NCBI GenBank assembly: GCA_964619675.1
Contig: CAZUEO010000001.1
Span: forward strand, 124,001 to 188,000
DNA length: 64,000 nucleotides
Reading direction: 5' to 3'
Origin: JAPLMW01 sp964619675
GTDB taxonomy: Bacteria; Planctomycetota; Phycisphaerae; Sedimentisphaerales; UBA12454
Under the pieces are notes generated by a model. That model was not told the DNA's origin. It ran no database searches and saw only the letters and a list, made by a program, of their open reading frames with translations. Below, piece by piece: positions 7,634 to 15,917 of this stretch (position 1 is its first letter; each line of letters opens with the position of its first letter). The translations under genes and the position numbers were made by a program.

Positions 7634-9247
7634 ATGACGCAACAAAGTAATAAGATTTTAATGATAATTGCTTGTTTGGCATTTGCGGTGGTTATCGCGT
7701 CCTGGACGCTTTCAGCCGGCGCATTGAATAATCACGAGTGTCTCGTATCGGTAACTGCCAGGGAAATGCTTCAGACAGGCGACTGGATTTTGCCGAGGTT
7801 CAACGGCGAAATCCGCCTGCAGAAAACGCCGCTGTGTTACTGGCTTGTCGCATCCGCAGCAAAACTTACCGGCAGAGTCGATGAATTTTCCTCGCGTCTG
7901 CCGAGTGTATTTTTTGCAATTATTTCCGTTATAGCGATTCTTTATTTTGTCTCGCAGCAGCTCGGTATTGGCATCGCAGCGATGTCGGCTGCGGTATGGA
8001 TTTCCACGCTTGCGTTTGTGCGGCACTCTCACTCGGCAAGGCCTGAAATGGTGCTCTGTTCGCTGATTACCATATCGATGCTCAGTTTTTATTCAGCGAT
8101 GCAGACGCAATCAAAACGGCGACGAATTTTATATATGCTTGTCTTCTGGCTGGCCTTCGCTTTTGCAATGCTGGCCAAAGGCCCTGCGCCGCTTGCGCTG
8201 GTCCTGCCGCCGCTGTTTGTTTACTTTATTGTTTTTAAGCAATGGAAAAGATTAAAAGACACTCTGCCGACAGTAGGGGCGATTTTATTTTTGCTCATCG
8301 TCCTGCCCTGGCCGATAATGGTTGCCGCAAGAGCTCCCGAAGGCTGGGCATTCTGGAAGCGTGAGTTTATCGACCGTTTTATGGGTGATTACGCCGCAGG
8401 CCACAAGCCGATTTGGTATTATCTGCCGCTCGTTTTTTTATTTGCTGCGCCGTTTTCAGCGCTTGTGCCTTACGTAATTGCCGCGCCTTTTTATTCAATC
8501 TGGCAGAAAAAAAGACCTGTGATGTGGTATCTGTGGCTATGGTTTGTCGTTCAGATTGTGGTGATGACAATTTCAGGCGGAAAACGTCAGCATTATATCC
8601 TGCCCGCCTTTGGCGCATTCAGCATTCTCGCAGGAATCTGCCTGTATGATATGATTTTTGAGCTTAAGATTTTTAAGCCAAAAGAAGTAAAGACATTATT
8701 TATCGGCCATGTCATCACAGCCGTTGCGGCTTCAGCCGGACTTCTGTACTGGGTGTTTACAAAAATGCCGTCGTTCACCTGGCCGGCCGTTCATATCGTA
8801 ATGATACTGGTTATTGCCGTGGCGATTGTTATATTCCTGTTTTTACAGAAACGAAAAGTTACGGCGACAGTATTTCTTTTTGCAGGCTACTGCAGCGTCC
8901 TTTTGGCTACTTACGTCTATTTTTTCAATCCTCTCGATTACAATAATCCTTCGAGGAGTTTTTCAACTGAAATAGGGAAAATTGTTCCTGCTGATGACCG
9001 GCTCATTGCTTTCAATTATCTCTCAGCCCGCACAATCCAGTATGCCGGCAGAAGCATTGCCGAATTGAACGACATTGAAATGATTCGCAGGAAATACGAC
9101 AGTGGCGCCTGGATTATCGCCACAGGCGATGATTATCAGGATATGCTCAAAGCCGGCGGTTTTGAAACCGTCTTTTATCGGCGAATGGCCGAGCGCCACG
9201 GCCAAAAGGACGTCGAGGGCGGGCTTTTCCACGAAAGCAGCGATTAA
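7634..9247 (+). CDS. GT39/ArnT-type membrane glycosyltransferase
   Basis: A 537-residue polytopic protein with roughly a dozen hydrophobic helices. The N-terminal loop has NNHECLVSVTAREMLQTGDW, followed by RLQKTPLCYWLVA, the periplasmic acidic loop typical of ArnT/PMT enzymes. These transfer sugars from undecaprenyl or dolichyl phosphate carriers to lipid A or protein in the periplasm. SSRLPSVFFAIISV and HSARPEMVLCSL also fit. The exact donor and acceptor cannot be assigned. It is the last gene of the ribH operon. Confidence 0.85.
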   Translation: MTQQSNKILMIIACLAFAVVIASWTLSAGALNNHECLVSVTAREMLQTGDWILPRFNGEIRLQKTPLCYWLVASAAKLTGRVDEFSSRLPSVFFAIISVIAILYFVSQQLGIGIAAMSAAVWISTLAFVRHSHSARPEMVLCSLITISMLSFYSAMQTQSKRRRILYMLVFWLAFAFAMLAKGPAPLALVLPPLFVYFIVFKQWKRLKDTLPTVGAILFLLIVLPWPIMVAARAPEGWAFWKREFIDRFMGDYAAGHKPIWYYLPLVFLFAAPFSALVPYVIAAPFYSIWQKKRPVMWYLWLWFVVQIVVMTISGGKRQHYILPAFGAFSILAGICLYDMIFELKIFKPKEVKTLFIGHVITAVAASAGLLYWVFTKMPSFTWPAVHIVMILVIAVAIVIFLFLQKRKVTATVFLFAGYCSVLLATYVYFFNPLDYNNPSRSFSTEIGKIVPADDRLIAFNYLSARTIQYAGRSIAELNDIEMIRRKYDSGAWIIATGDDYQDMLKAGGFETVFYRRMAERHGQKDVEGGLFHESSD

Positions 9248-9666
9248 ATACGTTTAGATGGCGGGCTAAATGTCTTTTTTTGTGTCTTACTGCCTTCGTG
9301 GTTAAAAAAATTTACTCAGCCTGATTTACCAAATACGCGGCTAAATAGACAAGACAGAAACTCTGCACAAAAAAATTTCAGGGTCAGTGACAAAAAACGC
9401 AGCGAAATTGTCAGTCAAAACAAAAACTTCAACGAAACTCGAAAAAACTTTAATTGACAAATTATTAAATATTTTATTTTCAGTCTTGATTGTGCCGATA
9501 GTTCTATGTATATATTTGGAAACGCTTACGTGTAAATTGATTAGTTGAAAATAATTAGTCAATATTGATTAGTCGAAATTGATTAGTCACTCAATGTAAT
9601 TGAGAATATTTAGGTATTATGCAATACGAGTATCCGAAAAAGTAAAATTTAGAGGGGAAGGCAGAG
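9248..9666. other. gene-free spacer upstream of the LuxR-type regulator
   Basis: AT-rich, with no supportable ORF. It holds a stretch at about 9270-9307 of the kind often seen between genes (TGCCTTCGTGGTTAAAAAAA), the 14-bp-period array at 9536-9591, and the ribosome site GAGGGGAAGG at 9652-9661. No clear sigma70 promoter was found. Confidence 0.6.
9536..9591. repeat. 14-bp-period repeat array upstream of the LuxR-type gene
   Basis: Four units start at 9536, 9550, 9564 and 9578: ATTGATTAGT, AATAATTAGT, ATTGATTAGT and ATTGATTAGT, each followed by 4 variable bases. The period is exactly 14 bp (two heptamers). A matching array follows the gene at 9943-9998. These may be operators for the regulator between them, or slippage-type repeats. 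Confidence 0.75.
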
Positions 9667-9951
9667 GTGCTGGCTGGAGAAAAATTCATCTTTGACGAAA
9701 AAGAGTGGCAGGTGCTGATTAACGAGCTGTCGTTAACGCCCAGGCAGGGACAGGTTGTTCGTTATTTGCTTGTCGGCAAGTCTGACAAACAAATTGCCCG
9801 GGATGTGGGATTGGCTGTGTCGACGGTCCGAGTCCATCTGAGATGCCTGTTTGCCAGATTTGGTGTTCATGACAGGACGGAGCTTGTTACCCATATTTTC
9901 TACCACTTTCGCAACTCCGGCAGTGCAAATAACAACCATCCCGATGATTAG
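9667..9951 (+). CDS. stand-alone LuxR-type helix-turn-helix protein
   Basis: A 94-residue protein with one GerE/LuxR DNA-binding domain at about residues 22-85: LTPRQGQVVRYLLVGKSDKQ, then IARDVGLAVSTVRVHLRCLF as the recognition unit. There is no receiver or sensor domain, unlike full-length LuxR/NarL regulators. The start is GTG at 9667 with a strong GAGGGGAAGG ribosome site. It is monocistronic and is framed by two 14-bp-period repeat arrays, the second overlapping its stop codon. This suggests possible autoregulation, which is inference only. Confidence 0.85.
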   Translation: MLAGEKFIFDEKEWQVLINELSLTPRQGQVVRYLLVGKSDKQIARDVGLAVSTVRVHLRCLFARFGVHDRTELVTHIFYHFRNSGSANNNHPDD

Positions 9952-9998
9952 TTATAATTAATTAGTCATAATTAATTAATCATAATTGACGAGTTGCA
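9943..9998. repeat. 14-bp-period repeat array downstream of the LuxR-type gene
   Basis: Units start at 9943, 9957, 9971 and 9985: GATGATTAGT, ATTAATTAGT, ATTAATTAAT and ATTGACGAGT. They share the same 14-bp period and motif as the array at 9536-9591. The first unit includes the TAG stop of the regulator gene. Confidence 0.7.
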
Positions 9999-10195
9999 AA
10001 AATAAAGTTTATTTGTAATACTAATAAATACAGGCAGGCTTGAAGGTGGAATCAACTGTAAAATTATGAAAGTTGTAAGATGTTAAGATGTATTTTAGAA
10101 GGGCATAATGAAATATCTTTGCAGTCTCCGTGGCTGAATTTTTTGTTATAGGCTTTTAATTAATGTGTGAGAATCTACCCCCCTCCTTTCTTATG

Positions 10196-10260
10196 CCGGG
10201 TTTGACAGTTGGCGCTTGCGGCGGCTACGGCAGGCCCGGCGAAAAATAAACGGAGCGTTT
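10196..10260 (+). repeat. structured repeat unit, copy 1
   Basis: CCGGG (10196-10200) pairs with CCCGG (10235-10239). AGTTG (10207-10211) pairs with CGGCT (10222-10226). A GGCGAAAAA linker leads to the small hairpin AAACG-GAG-CGTTT (10248-10260). The primary sequence aligns with copy 2 at 10344-10414, but the stem bases differ while pairing is kept. Confidence 0.55.
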
Positions 10261-10343
10261 CGGCCGTTATGAAAAAATATGATTTGGTGAGAAGTTAAGA
10301 TGAAAATGAAGCCATCTATTTTTTACATTTTCTTCTCTGCGAG

Positions 10344-10414
10344 CTGGGTTTGACGGTCAGCGATGATTAGCTGACCGGCAAGCCCGGTGAAAAACAAACG
10401 CAGCGTTCTTGTTT
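10344..10414 (+). repeat. structured repeat unit, copy 2
   Basis: CTGGGTTT (10344-10351) pairs with AAGCCCGG (10380-10387). GGTCAGC (10355-10361) pairs perfectly with GCTGACC (10370-10376) around an 8-nt loop. A GGTGAAAAA-like linker leads to a hairpin AAACAAACG/CGT-TC-TTGTTT (10392-10414). The layout is the same as copy 1. Confidence 0.6.
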
Positions 10415-10482
10415 GTTGCGAAGAGATATATTTTGCAAGTAAGTATTTGCCGCAGAAGGATAGCGGACGAACACAGTGACGA

Positions 10483-10546
10483 GGAGGAATGAGCCGGTTT
10501 GGGCCAGCGCAAAGGAAGCCTTCTCCGCCGGCCATCCTCCTTTTTT
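10483..10546 (+). terminator. bulged hairpin with T run
   Basis: GGAGG, ATG and CCGG (10483-10497) pair with CCGG, CAT and CCTCC (10528-10540) across small bulges. Six Ts follow at 10541-10546. It could end a non-coding transcript that starts left of 10196. Confidence 0.45.
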
Positions 10547-10758
10547 GCTCTTACGGCGAAACGGCAAACGTTTATCCCGCATCGCACCGCATCGTAGCTT
10601 TAGCGAAGACGGGCCGCCTCACGTGTTGTTTAGCCCCCCGGCCTGCCGGCGGGTTCGTCCGTTTTTATCCCGCCTTCACACTAATGACAACAATCCTTGC
10701 CATATAATATTTTATTGCCCTTCAGTTGGGCAGGTGTCGAAGTGAGTTTCTGGTGAAA

Positions 10759-11235
10759 TTAGCGATGGTAAACTTCGCCCCCTTGATTGCTTTTCTTTTG
10801 TTTCTCGTAGGCATCCTGAAGCAAGTTCATAACCAGCGCATTTAGCTTTGGACATCGAAACCGTTCCTTTTGTGTCCCTATGTGGCATGCATCGGATGCG
10901 TTGATCCATAACGTCAATGCCGGATTCTCAAGATTAGTGTCAGCGTAAAAATCAGCGCGTCGGTATCCGCATGCGTACCAGATGCGCGCAGGGCGGGATT
11001 GGTAAATAGTATCCCATATCTCCTGAATAAGAAAGTGCTCTTCCACTTCTACTCTTACATCGCGGCCGAAGTCTGCCTCCGAACCATACAAGACTATCTT
11101 GCCTGTGTTCAGATGGGTGACACCCTGTATCTTTATGCGACTTACCAGCGATGAAGGGGCACATCCGCAAAGAATCACCGGAGGCAGGATTGTCATAAGC
11201 AACAGCTTCATTTTGAAAGTAAACATAGTATACAA
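10759..11235 (-). CDS. putative lipoprotein, unknown function
   Basis: A 158-residue protein with a lipoprotein signal: KMKLLLMTILPPVILCGC ends in a lipobox (ILCGC), so the mature protein would start at that second Cys, attached to a membrane by lipid. An internal ATG at 11211 (MKLLLMTILPP) gives a more standard signal length and may be the true start. The mature part (about 135 residues) has several Cys and Trp, for example IWYACGYRRADFYAD, and matches no family I know. It stands alone, upstream of gene-free DNA. Confidence 0.7.
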   Translation of the reverse strand: MYTMFTFKMKLLLMTILPPVILCGCAPSSLVSRIKIQGVTHLNTGKIVLYGSEADFGRDVRVEVEEHFLIQEIWDTIYQSRPARIWYACGYRRADFYADTNLENPALTLWINASDACHIGTQKERFRCPKLNALVMNLLQDAYEKQKKSNQGGEVYHR

Positions 11236-11307
11236 CTACCACACTTTTTGCCGCGATGTCGTAATAACTGTCGATTCTTGTCAGCCTTCGGCTGAAGCAA
11301 CTGTCAA

Positions 11308-11667
11308 CTACGCTCTTCGGAACACTGCCACAATATTTTCCACTTCTACGACGAACAGGCGGTTATCGCCTTCGAAGTCTACCGGTATTGCTCCTTTGGG
11401 GTTGAACAGGACTTTGTCGTATTTTTTCAGCGGTATTTCCGGCATATTTTCCACTTCTGCCGAGACTGCGACTATGCGACCGGTGATAGTAGGGATTTCT
11501 ATATTATCCGGCAGTTTGATACCGCCCTTGGTTTCTTTTTTATCTTCATCTTTGCGGATGAGTATTCTTTTGCCGACGGGTTCTACCGTTTCTATTGGCT
11601 TTGGTTTTACGTTTTTTGTTTCTTTATTTAGTCCCATAAAAGTCTCATTAAAATCAAATTTACTCAT
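11308..11667 (-). CDS. groES: GroES-like co-chaperonin (Cpn10), orphan copy
   Basis: A 119-residue Cpn10-fold protein. After a non-standard N-terminal extension of about 28 residues, it has VEPVGKRILIRKDEDKKETK, the GroEL-contacting mobile loop (KETKGGIKLPDNIEIP), GRIVAVSAEVEN, the KYDKVLFNPKGA roof region and the C-terminal DNRLFVVEVENIVAVF. Cpn10 caps the GroEL cage. No groEL lies next to it, whereas groES-groEL is usually an operon. With the extension, this suggests a second, specialised copy. The pairing partner is unknown. Confidence 0.85.
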   Translation of the reverse strand: MSKFDFNETFMGLNKETKNVKPKPIETVEPVGKRILIRKDEDKKETKGGIKLPDNIEIPTITGRIVAVSAEVENMPEIPLKKYDKVLFNPKGAIPVDFEGDNRLFVVEVENIVAVFRRA

Positions 11668-12092
11668 TTGAGGCGGACATCTTCTATCTGCAATTCCTTT
11701 TTGTTAACAGGTTTTTTGTTATATATCCATTTTTTGTAGTCGTTATCGCCAGCAATTTTTGCCTAAATAACCATCTTTTGTAGTTCTCGTAACTTCTTTT
11801 ATTACAATATGATATATTCTTCAAGAAGGTTTGTCCAGCCTAAATCTTCCTCTTTTAACAGCTGTTTTGCACAAAAAGGCTGTTCTCTCTTGATTTCGCT
11901 GACAATTTGTTAATAAATTTAAGGAAATTCCGAACATCCTGCCGATATATTTAGTAAATAAATTATAAGACTGTAATCTTCTTCTTCCTCCTCCTGCGAG
12001 CAGTTGTCGCGTTCTTCACCGGGCGCAACTGCTCGTTTTTTTATTTTTGTTATTCGCTTTATTGTTCTGCTGCGGGGGTTTGCGGCACTTTT
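11668..12092. other. gene-free spacer with an orphan terminator
   Basis: AT-rich and with no ORF. It contains a small hairpin AACAGC...GCTGTT at about 11857-11885 and a strong plus-strand terminator at 11997-12042. Both flanking genes are on the minus strand, so that terminator has no obvious plus-strand gene to serve. Confidence 0.55.
11997..12042 (+). terminator. strong intrinsic terminator without an upstream plus-strand gene
   Basis: A perfect 10-bp stem CGAGCAGTTG (11997-12006) with CAACTGCTCG (12026-12035), then seven Ts. On the minus strand it is preceded by A-rich DNA and so may also help end topA, though without a U run in that direction. Confidence 0.7.
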
Positions 12093-14495
12093 TTATTTAT
12101 TGGCTTTTTTTGAGGTTTTTTTATGTCTGCCGAGCAGCAGGTCCGCCTTTTCTGGACTTTCCGGCGGCCAGGCGCCTTTGGCCTGAAGGTCTTTTAACTC
12201 ATCCAGCTTCTTGAAACTGACTATCGTTCTGCATTTCGGGAATTTATCGCAGCCCAGAAACGGCCCCTTTTTGCTCTGCCTTATTACGAGCTGGCCATCA
12301 GAGCATTTATAACATTTTATCCCTGTTGGCTGCGGCGGCGCCTTGGGCGGGACAATGTTGCCGGCCTTGTCAATTCTTAAGGTCGTTTTACAATTGGGAT
12401 AATCCGAACAGCCTAAAAAGACGCCAAACCGGCCTCGCTTTTTTACCATAGGCTTGCCGCAATTCGGGCATTTGTGCTCGGTAACTTCATCGACGAGCAT
12501 CTTGCCGTCTGCGTCGCAGGGGGATGTAAATTTACATTCGGGATAGCCCGAGCAGCTCAGGAATCTGCCGTTTTTGCCGAAGCGATAAACGAGATTCTTG
12601 CCGCAATCGGGACAGGTATATTCGCTTGGTTTGGTTTCGGCTTTGGCGTGCTTCATTTCCTCAGCGGCTTTTTCGAGATTCTGCCTGAATGGGCCGTAAA
12701 ATTCATTTAGGACAGCCAGCCAATCAAGGTGCTGCTCCTCAATTTTGTCAAGCTGCTGTTCCATATGCCTTGTAAAGGCCATATCCATAATCCGCGGGAA
12801 AAATTCGTCGAGTTTTTCGGTTACAACCTCGCCTGTATCAGTGGAATGGAACTGCCTGTCGAGCTGCCGGGCGTAACCTCTGTCCTGAATGGTGCTGATA
12901 ATCGAGGCATAAGTGCTCGGCCTGCCGATGCCTTCCTTTTCGAGGGCTTTTACGAGCGAGGCCTCATTGTAACGGGCAGGAGGCTTTGTAAAATGCTGCT
13001 CGGCTTTTATGTCAATCGCGGCTAATTTATCACCCTGATTTAATTGCGGCAGCCGCTGCTCAGACGAGCTCGTCGGCCAGATTTTGGTAAAGCCGTCAAA
13101 TACAAGCGTTCTTCCCTGTGCTTTGTAACAACATTTTCCAACAGCGGTATCGGCTGATATTTCGAGTGTTGTCGTCTTCCATTGTGCTGCGGCCATCTGC
13201 GATGCGACAAATCTTCGCCAGACAAGCTGGTAAAGTTTATACTGCTCATCGGTGAGCAGTTCTTTTATCTGCTGGGGCGTTATGTCAACATCGGTAGGCC
13301 TGATGGCTTCGTGAGCCTGCTGAGCGTTTTTATTTGATGAATAAACATTTGCTTTTGGCGGCAGATAGTTTTGTCCTATATTATTTGCGACATATCTGCG
13401 GACATCGGCGAGTGCTTCAGGTGCCAGGTGAGTACTGTCGGTTCGCATATAGGTTATCAGGCCAAGCGTGCCCATTGAGCCGAGGTCAATGCCTTCATAC
13501 AATTGCTGAGCGACGCGCATCGTGCGTTTTGCCGTAAAGCCGAGACGATTAGCGGCGGCCTGCTGAAGCGTCGAAGTAATAAATGGCGGGGCTGGACGAG
13601 ATGTGGAATCCTTGACCTTAATAGCGCTTATAATAAATTCGGCGTTTTGCAGGGCCTGGTATATTTTTTGAGCTTCCGCGGCATTGCCTGCTGAAAATGT
13701 TTTGCCGGCTGTCGTGGAAAGCTCGGCCTTAAACGCGCTGTGTGCGGTGAGCCAGTCGTGCTGCTCGGCTAAGGCAGGGGCCTTGTCCTTTGCGTCTTTG
13801 GTATTTATGAACTGCTGCCATTGCCGTGAGTACTCATTTTGTTTGTCAGTCTGATTTGTAAAAACGGCGGGTATGAGCCAGTATTCGATGGGCTTAAATG
13901 CGCGTATCTGTTTTTCCCGCTCGACAATCATCTTTACCGCGACCGACTGGACCCTGCCTGCAGACAAACCCCGTGCAACCTTCTTCCACAGCAGGGGACT
14001 AATCTTATAGCCGACAATGCGGTCGAGGATTCTTCTTGCCTGCTGGGCCATGACTTTGTCCATATCGATTTTGCCGGGATGAGCAAAGGCCTGCTCGATG
14101 GCCCTTTTTGTTATTTCGTTGAAGATGACACGATTTGTATTTTTGTCCGGCACGCCAAGCACCTGCGACAGGTGCCATGCGATTGCCTCGCCTTCCCTGT
14201 CAAGGTCTGTCGCCAGGTAAAGCCGTTTGCAGTCTTTCGCGTATGACTTTAATGAGCCGACGATTTTTTTTCTGCCTGGCGTAATGTCATAAGTCGGCTC
14301 AAAATTATTTTCAATATCGACATTCAATCCTTTTGAAGGCAGGTCCCGCACGTGTCCCATCGAGGCCTGGACATTGAAATCAGAGCCGAGGTATTTGTTT
14401 ATGGTCTTTGCCTTGGCGGGAGATTCTACTATAACAAGATTTTTTCCGCCCTCCCTGGGAGCAGGTGAATTTTTTGAACGGGTCGTTTTTGCCAT
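12093..14495 (-). CDS. topA: DNA topoisomerase I (type IA)
   Basis: Relaxes negative supercoils by single-strand passage. It has about 800 residues from the ATG at 14495 (MAKTTRSKNS); the longer in-frame start at 14540 adds unlikely residues. The TOPRIM domain begins KNLVIVESPAKAKTINKYLG and has TDLDREGEAIAWHL as its acidic motif. The active-site Tyr is in GLITYMRTDSTHL near residue 348. Three tetracysteine zinc ribbons close the protein at about residues 625-650, 675-700 and 725-750 (for example CPNCGKPMVKKRGRFGVFLG). The reading direction continues toward the orphan terminator at 11997-12042. Confidence 0.96.
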   Translation of the reverse strand: MAKTTRSKNSPAPREGGKNLVIVESPAKAKTINKYLGSDFNVQASMGHVRDLPSKGLNVDIENNFEPTYDITPGRKKIVGSLKSYAKDCKRLYLATDLDREGEAIAWHLSQVLGVPDKNTNRVIFNEITKRAIEQAFAHPGKIDMDKVMAQQARRILDRIVGYKISPLLWKKVARGLSAGRVQSVAVKMIVEREKQIRAFKPIEYWLIPAVFTNQTDKQNEYSRQWQQFINTKDAKDKAPALAEQHDWLTAHSAFKAELSTTAGKTFSAGNAAEAQKIYQALQNAEFIISAIKVKDSTSRPAPPFITSTLQQAAANRLGFTAKRTMRVAQQLYEGIDLGSMGTLGLITYMRTDSTHLAPEALADVRRYVANNIGQNYLPPKANVYSSNKNAQQAHEAIRPTDVDITPQQIKELLTDEQYKLYQLVWRRFVASQMAAAQWKTTTLEISADTAVGKCCYKAQGRTLVFDGFTKIWPTSSSEQRLPQLNQGDKLAAIDIKAEQHFTKPPARYNEASLVKALEKEGIGRPSTYASIISTIQDRGYARQLDRQFHSTDTGEVVTEKLDEFFPRIMDMAFTRHMEQQLDKIEEQHLDWLAVLNEFYGPFRQNLEKAAEEMKHAKAETKPSEYTCPDCGKNLVYRFGKNGRFLSCSGYPECKFTSPCDADGKMLVDEVTEHKCPNCGKPMVKKRGRFGVFLGCSDYPNCKTTLRIDKAGNIVPPKAPPQPTGIKCYKCSDGQLVIRQSKKGPFLGCDKFPKCRTIVSFKKLDELKDLQAKGAWPPESPEKADLLLGRHKKTSKKANK

Positions 14496-14550
14496 AAGAT
14501 AAGGACAAATACAGATAATCGAATATGATGTCAAGGACAAAAAAATGGTT

Positions 14551-15177
14551 TTAGGATGTCTTTAATAGCTTTTCGAGCGGAGATTTGAGTTTTTTTATGG
14601 CTAAGCCACGATGAGAGACAGCATTTTTTTCTTTAGAAGATAATTGCGCTACAGTTTTATCCAGAGCGGGAACAAAAAATACGGGGTCATAGCCAAAACC
14701 GTTATAGCCGATTTCTTTTTCAGCAATGATGCCTTCGAGTTTTCCTTCTGTTTCAAACAAAATTTTTTCGGGAGAGGCTAAACACAGGCAGCAGACAAAC
14801 CTTGCAGTTCTTTTTTCTGCCGGGATACCTTGTAATAATTTTAAGACCTTTTGCATATTTTTATGGTCGAGAAGCTGGCGATTTTTCCCCTTTTCACCGC
14901 TGAATCTTGCCGATGTTACACCCGGCAGGCCGCCGAGAGCGTCAATTACCAGACCTGAATCATCGGCAAGTGTCAAAAGATTTGTTTGTTTCGCGTAGCC
15001 GAGCGCCTTTTTGCGGGCGTTTTCGGCAAAGGTCTTGCCATCCTCCTTTATTTCTTTTATATTTGGAAAATCAGTGAGACTTGACCATTCGATATTCAAA
15101 TCCAGCATTGCCGATATTTCGGCAAGTTTGCCGGGATTGGTTGTCGCAAGAAGAATTTTTTTAGCCACAGAGCTCAC
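14551..15177 (-). CDS. rdgB: non-canonical purine NTP pyrophosphatase (RdgB/HAM1)
   Basis: Hydrolyses dITP, XTP and ITP to keep deaminated purines out of nucleic acids. It has 208 residues: ILLATTNPGKLAEI (SxNxxK-type start), ADDSGLVIDALGGLPGV with the catalytic acid, FSGEKGKN, GFGYDPVFFVP and the C-terminal SHRGLAIKKL. The start is GTG at 15177 or GTG at 15168. Both lie in an intergenic-type stretch (CTCTGTGAGCTCTGTGGCT) with no ribosome site, so the exact N-terminus is open. It lies between topA and the restriction gene on the same strand. Confidence 0.94.
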   Translation of the reverse strand: MSSVAKKILLATTNPGKLAEISAMLDLNIEWSSLTDFPNIKEIKEDGKTFAENARKKALGYAKQTNLLTLADDSGLVIDALGGLPGVTSARFSGEKGKNRQLLDHKNMQKVLKLLQGIPAEKRTARFVCCLCLASPEKILFETEGKLEGIIAEKEIGYNGFGYDPVFFVPALDKTVAQLSSKEKNAVSHRGLAIKKLKSPLEKLLKTS

Positions 15178-15198
15178 AGAGATAGAAAAATCATTTTT

Positions 15199-15906
15199 TT
15201 AACCTGAAAGTTTCGCAATTTCATCACGTATTTGTTCAACGATTTCTATATTGTCAACTTTTGATTTTTTTTCAACCTTTCGCGAATAGACGAAAAAGAC
15301 TTTTCCGCCAAACTTTTTCATAAATTTCTCATGATTAATTGCGTGCATTTCTTCCCATTGGTAGTGGTTTAGTGCCATACCCGAGACGGACTTAATTTGC
15401 AGCCCAATATATTTTTGTCCAACTTGAATGTAAAAATCAACATTATAAGTTCGGTCCCATTCATCCGGTGCAGCCTCTATTTTCACACCCAATGCTGATT
15501 CGAGAAAGCCGTAAACAGTATTGATTTCTGTCATATAACCCTCGAATGTCCGGTTCAACACTAAATTATAGGCATAATCAATGCATTCTTCTTCCTTAAC
15601 TGCCTCCAGTTCGTTCTGCACAACTTCAGAAAGTTTTATATATAGTTTTTGACCCAGTTCTGTAATATATTCCCGAGTAATCCGGATGGCATTTTTCTTC
15701 TTTTTTTGAATGGCATTTCCGAAGTAAAATTTTTCCCATTCTTGAAACGTCTTAGGGGAACAGTTTCTAATAAGCTGTGATGTTGGGCCTACGCTATGCG
15801 CCTTGTTTAAACCCCAACGGTTCATCCCATAGTTAAGCAAGGTCTCTCGCTTGAATTTAAGATTTTTGCCTTCCACTCCTGTTATCCATTCTTTGGCCAC
15901 TTTCAT
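15199..15906 (-). CDS. MjaI-type type II restriction endonuclease
   Basis: A 235-residue protein with the RE_MjaI family look: RWGLNKAHSVGPTSQLIRNC at residues 30-49, then PKTFQEWEKFYF. The nuclease core fits PD-(D/E)xK, with Asp157 in YNVDFYIQ and Gln170-x-Lys172 in GLQIKSVSG. MjaI cuts CTAG, so CTAG is the likely site here (inference from the family). It starts 11 bp after the methyltransferase ends, on the same strand. Protecting methylase first and nuclease second is a common safe order. The pair looks like an acquired module between argF and rdgB. Confidence 0.8.
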   Translation of the reverse strand: MKVAKEWITGVEGKNLKFKRETLLNYGMNRWGLNKAHSVGPTSQLIRNCSPKTFQEWEKFYFGNAIQKKKKNAIRITREYITELGQKLYIKLSEVVQNELEAVKEEECIDYAYNLVLNRTFEGYMTEINTVYGFLESALGVKIEAAPDEWDRTYNVDFYIQVGQKYIGLQIKSVSGMALNHYQWEEMHAINHEKFMKKFGGKVFFVYSRKVEKKSKVDNIEIVEQIRDEIAKLSG

Positions 15907-15917
15907 TCCTCTCTAAA

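Larger units (their letters stand above)
9952..10758. other. 800-bp gene-free region with structured repeats
   Basis: No convincing protein gene. From left to right it holds the second 14-bp array, AT-rich DNA, two copies of a structured unit (10196-10260 and 10344-10414), a hairpin with a T run (10483-10546), and a GC-rich tract to about 10670. In that tract, CGGACGAAC (10464-10472) could pair with GTTCGTCCG (about 10653-10661). The whole may be one or more non-coding RNAs or intergenic repeat elements. Confidence 0.55.

Noticed and set aside
9270..9307. Possible regulatory site in the TGCCTTCGTGGTTAAAAAAA stretch
   Set aside because: It resembles common intergenic filler seen in many genomes, and no palindrome or promoter is formed.
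9536..9998. CRISPR array
   Set aside because: Units are 14 bp with 4-base variable parts and no spacers of proper length; no cas genes are nearby.
10196..10414. Known riboswitch (c-di-GMP or cobalamin) for the two structured units
   Set aside because: The conserved cores of those classes are missing; only general stem-loop form is shared.
10323..10745. Several overlapping ORFs on both strands of the GC-rich intergenic tract
   Set aside because: They overlap each other in many frames, lack ribosome sites and domains, and follow the hairpin pattern of the DNA instead of a protein.
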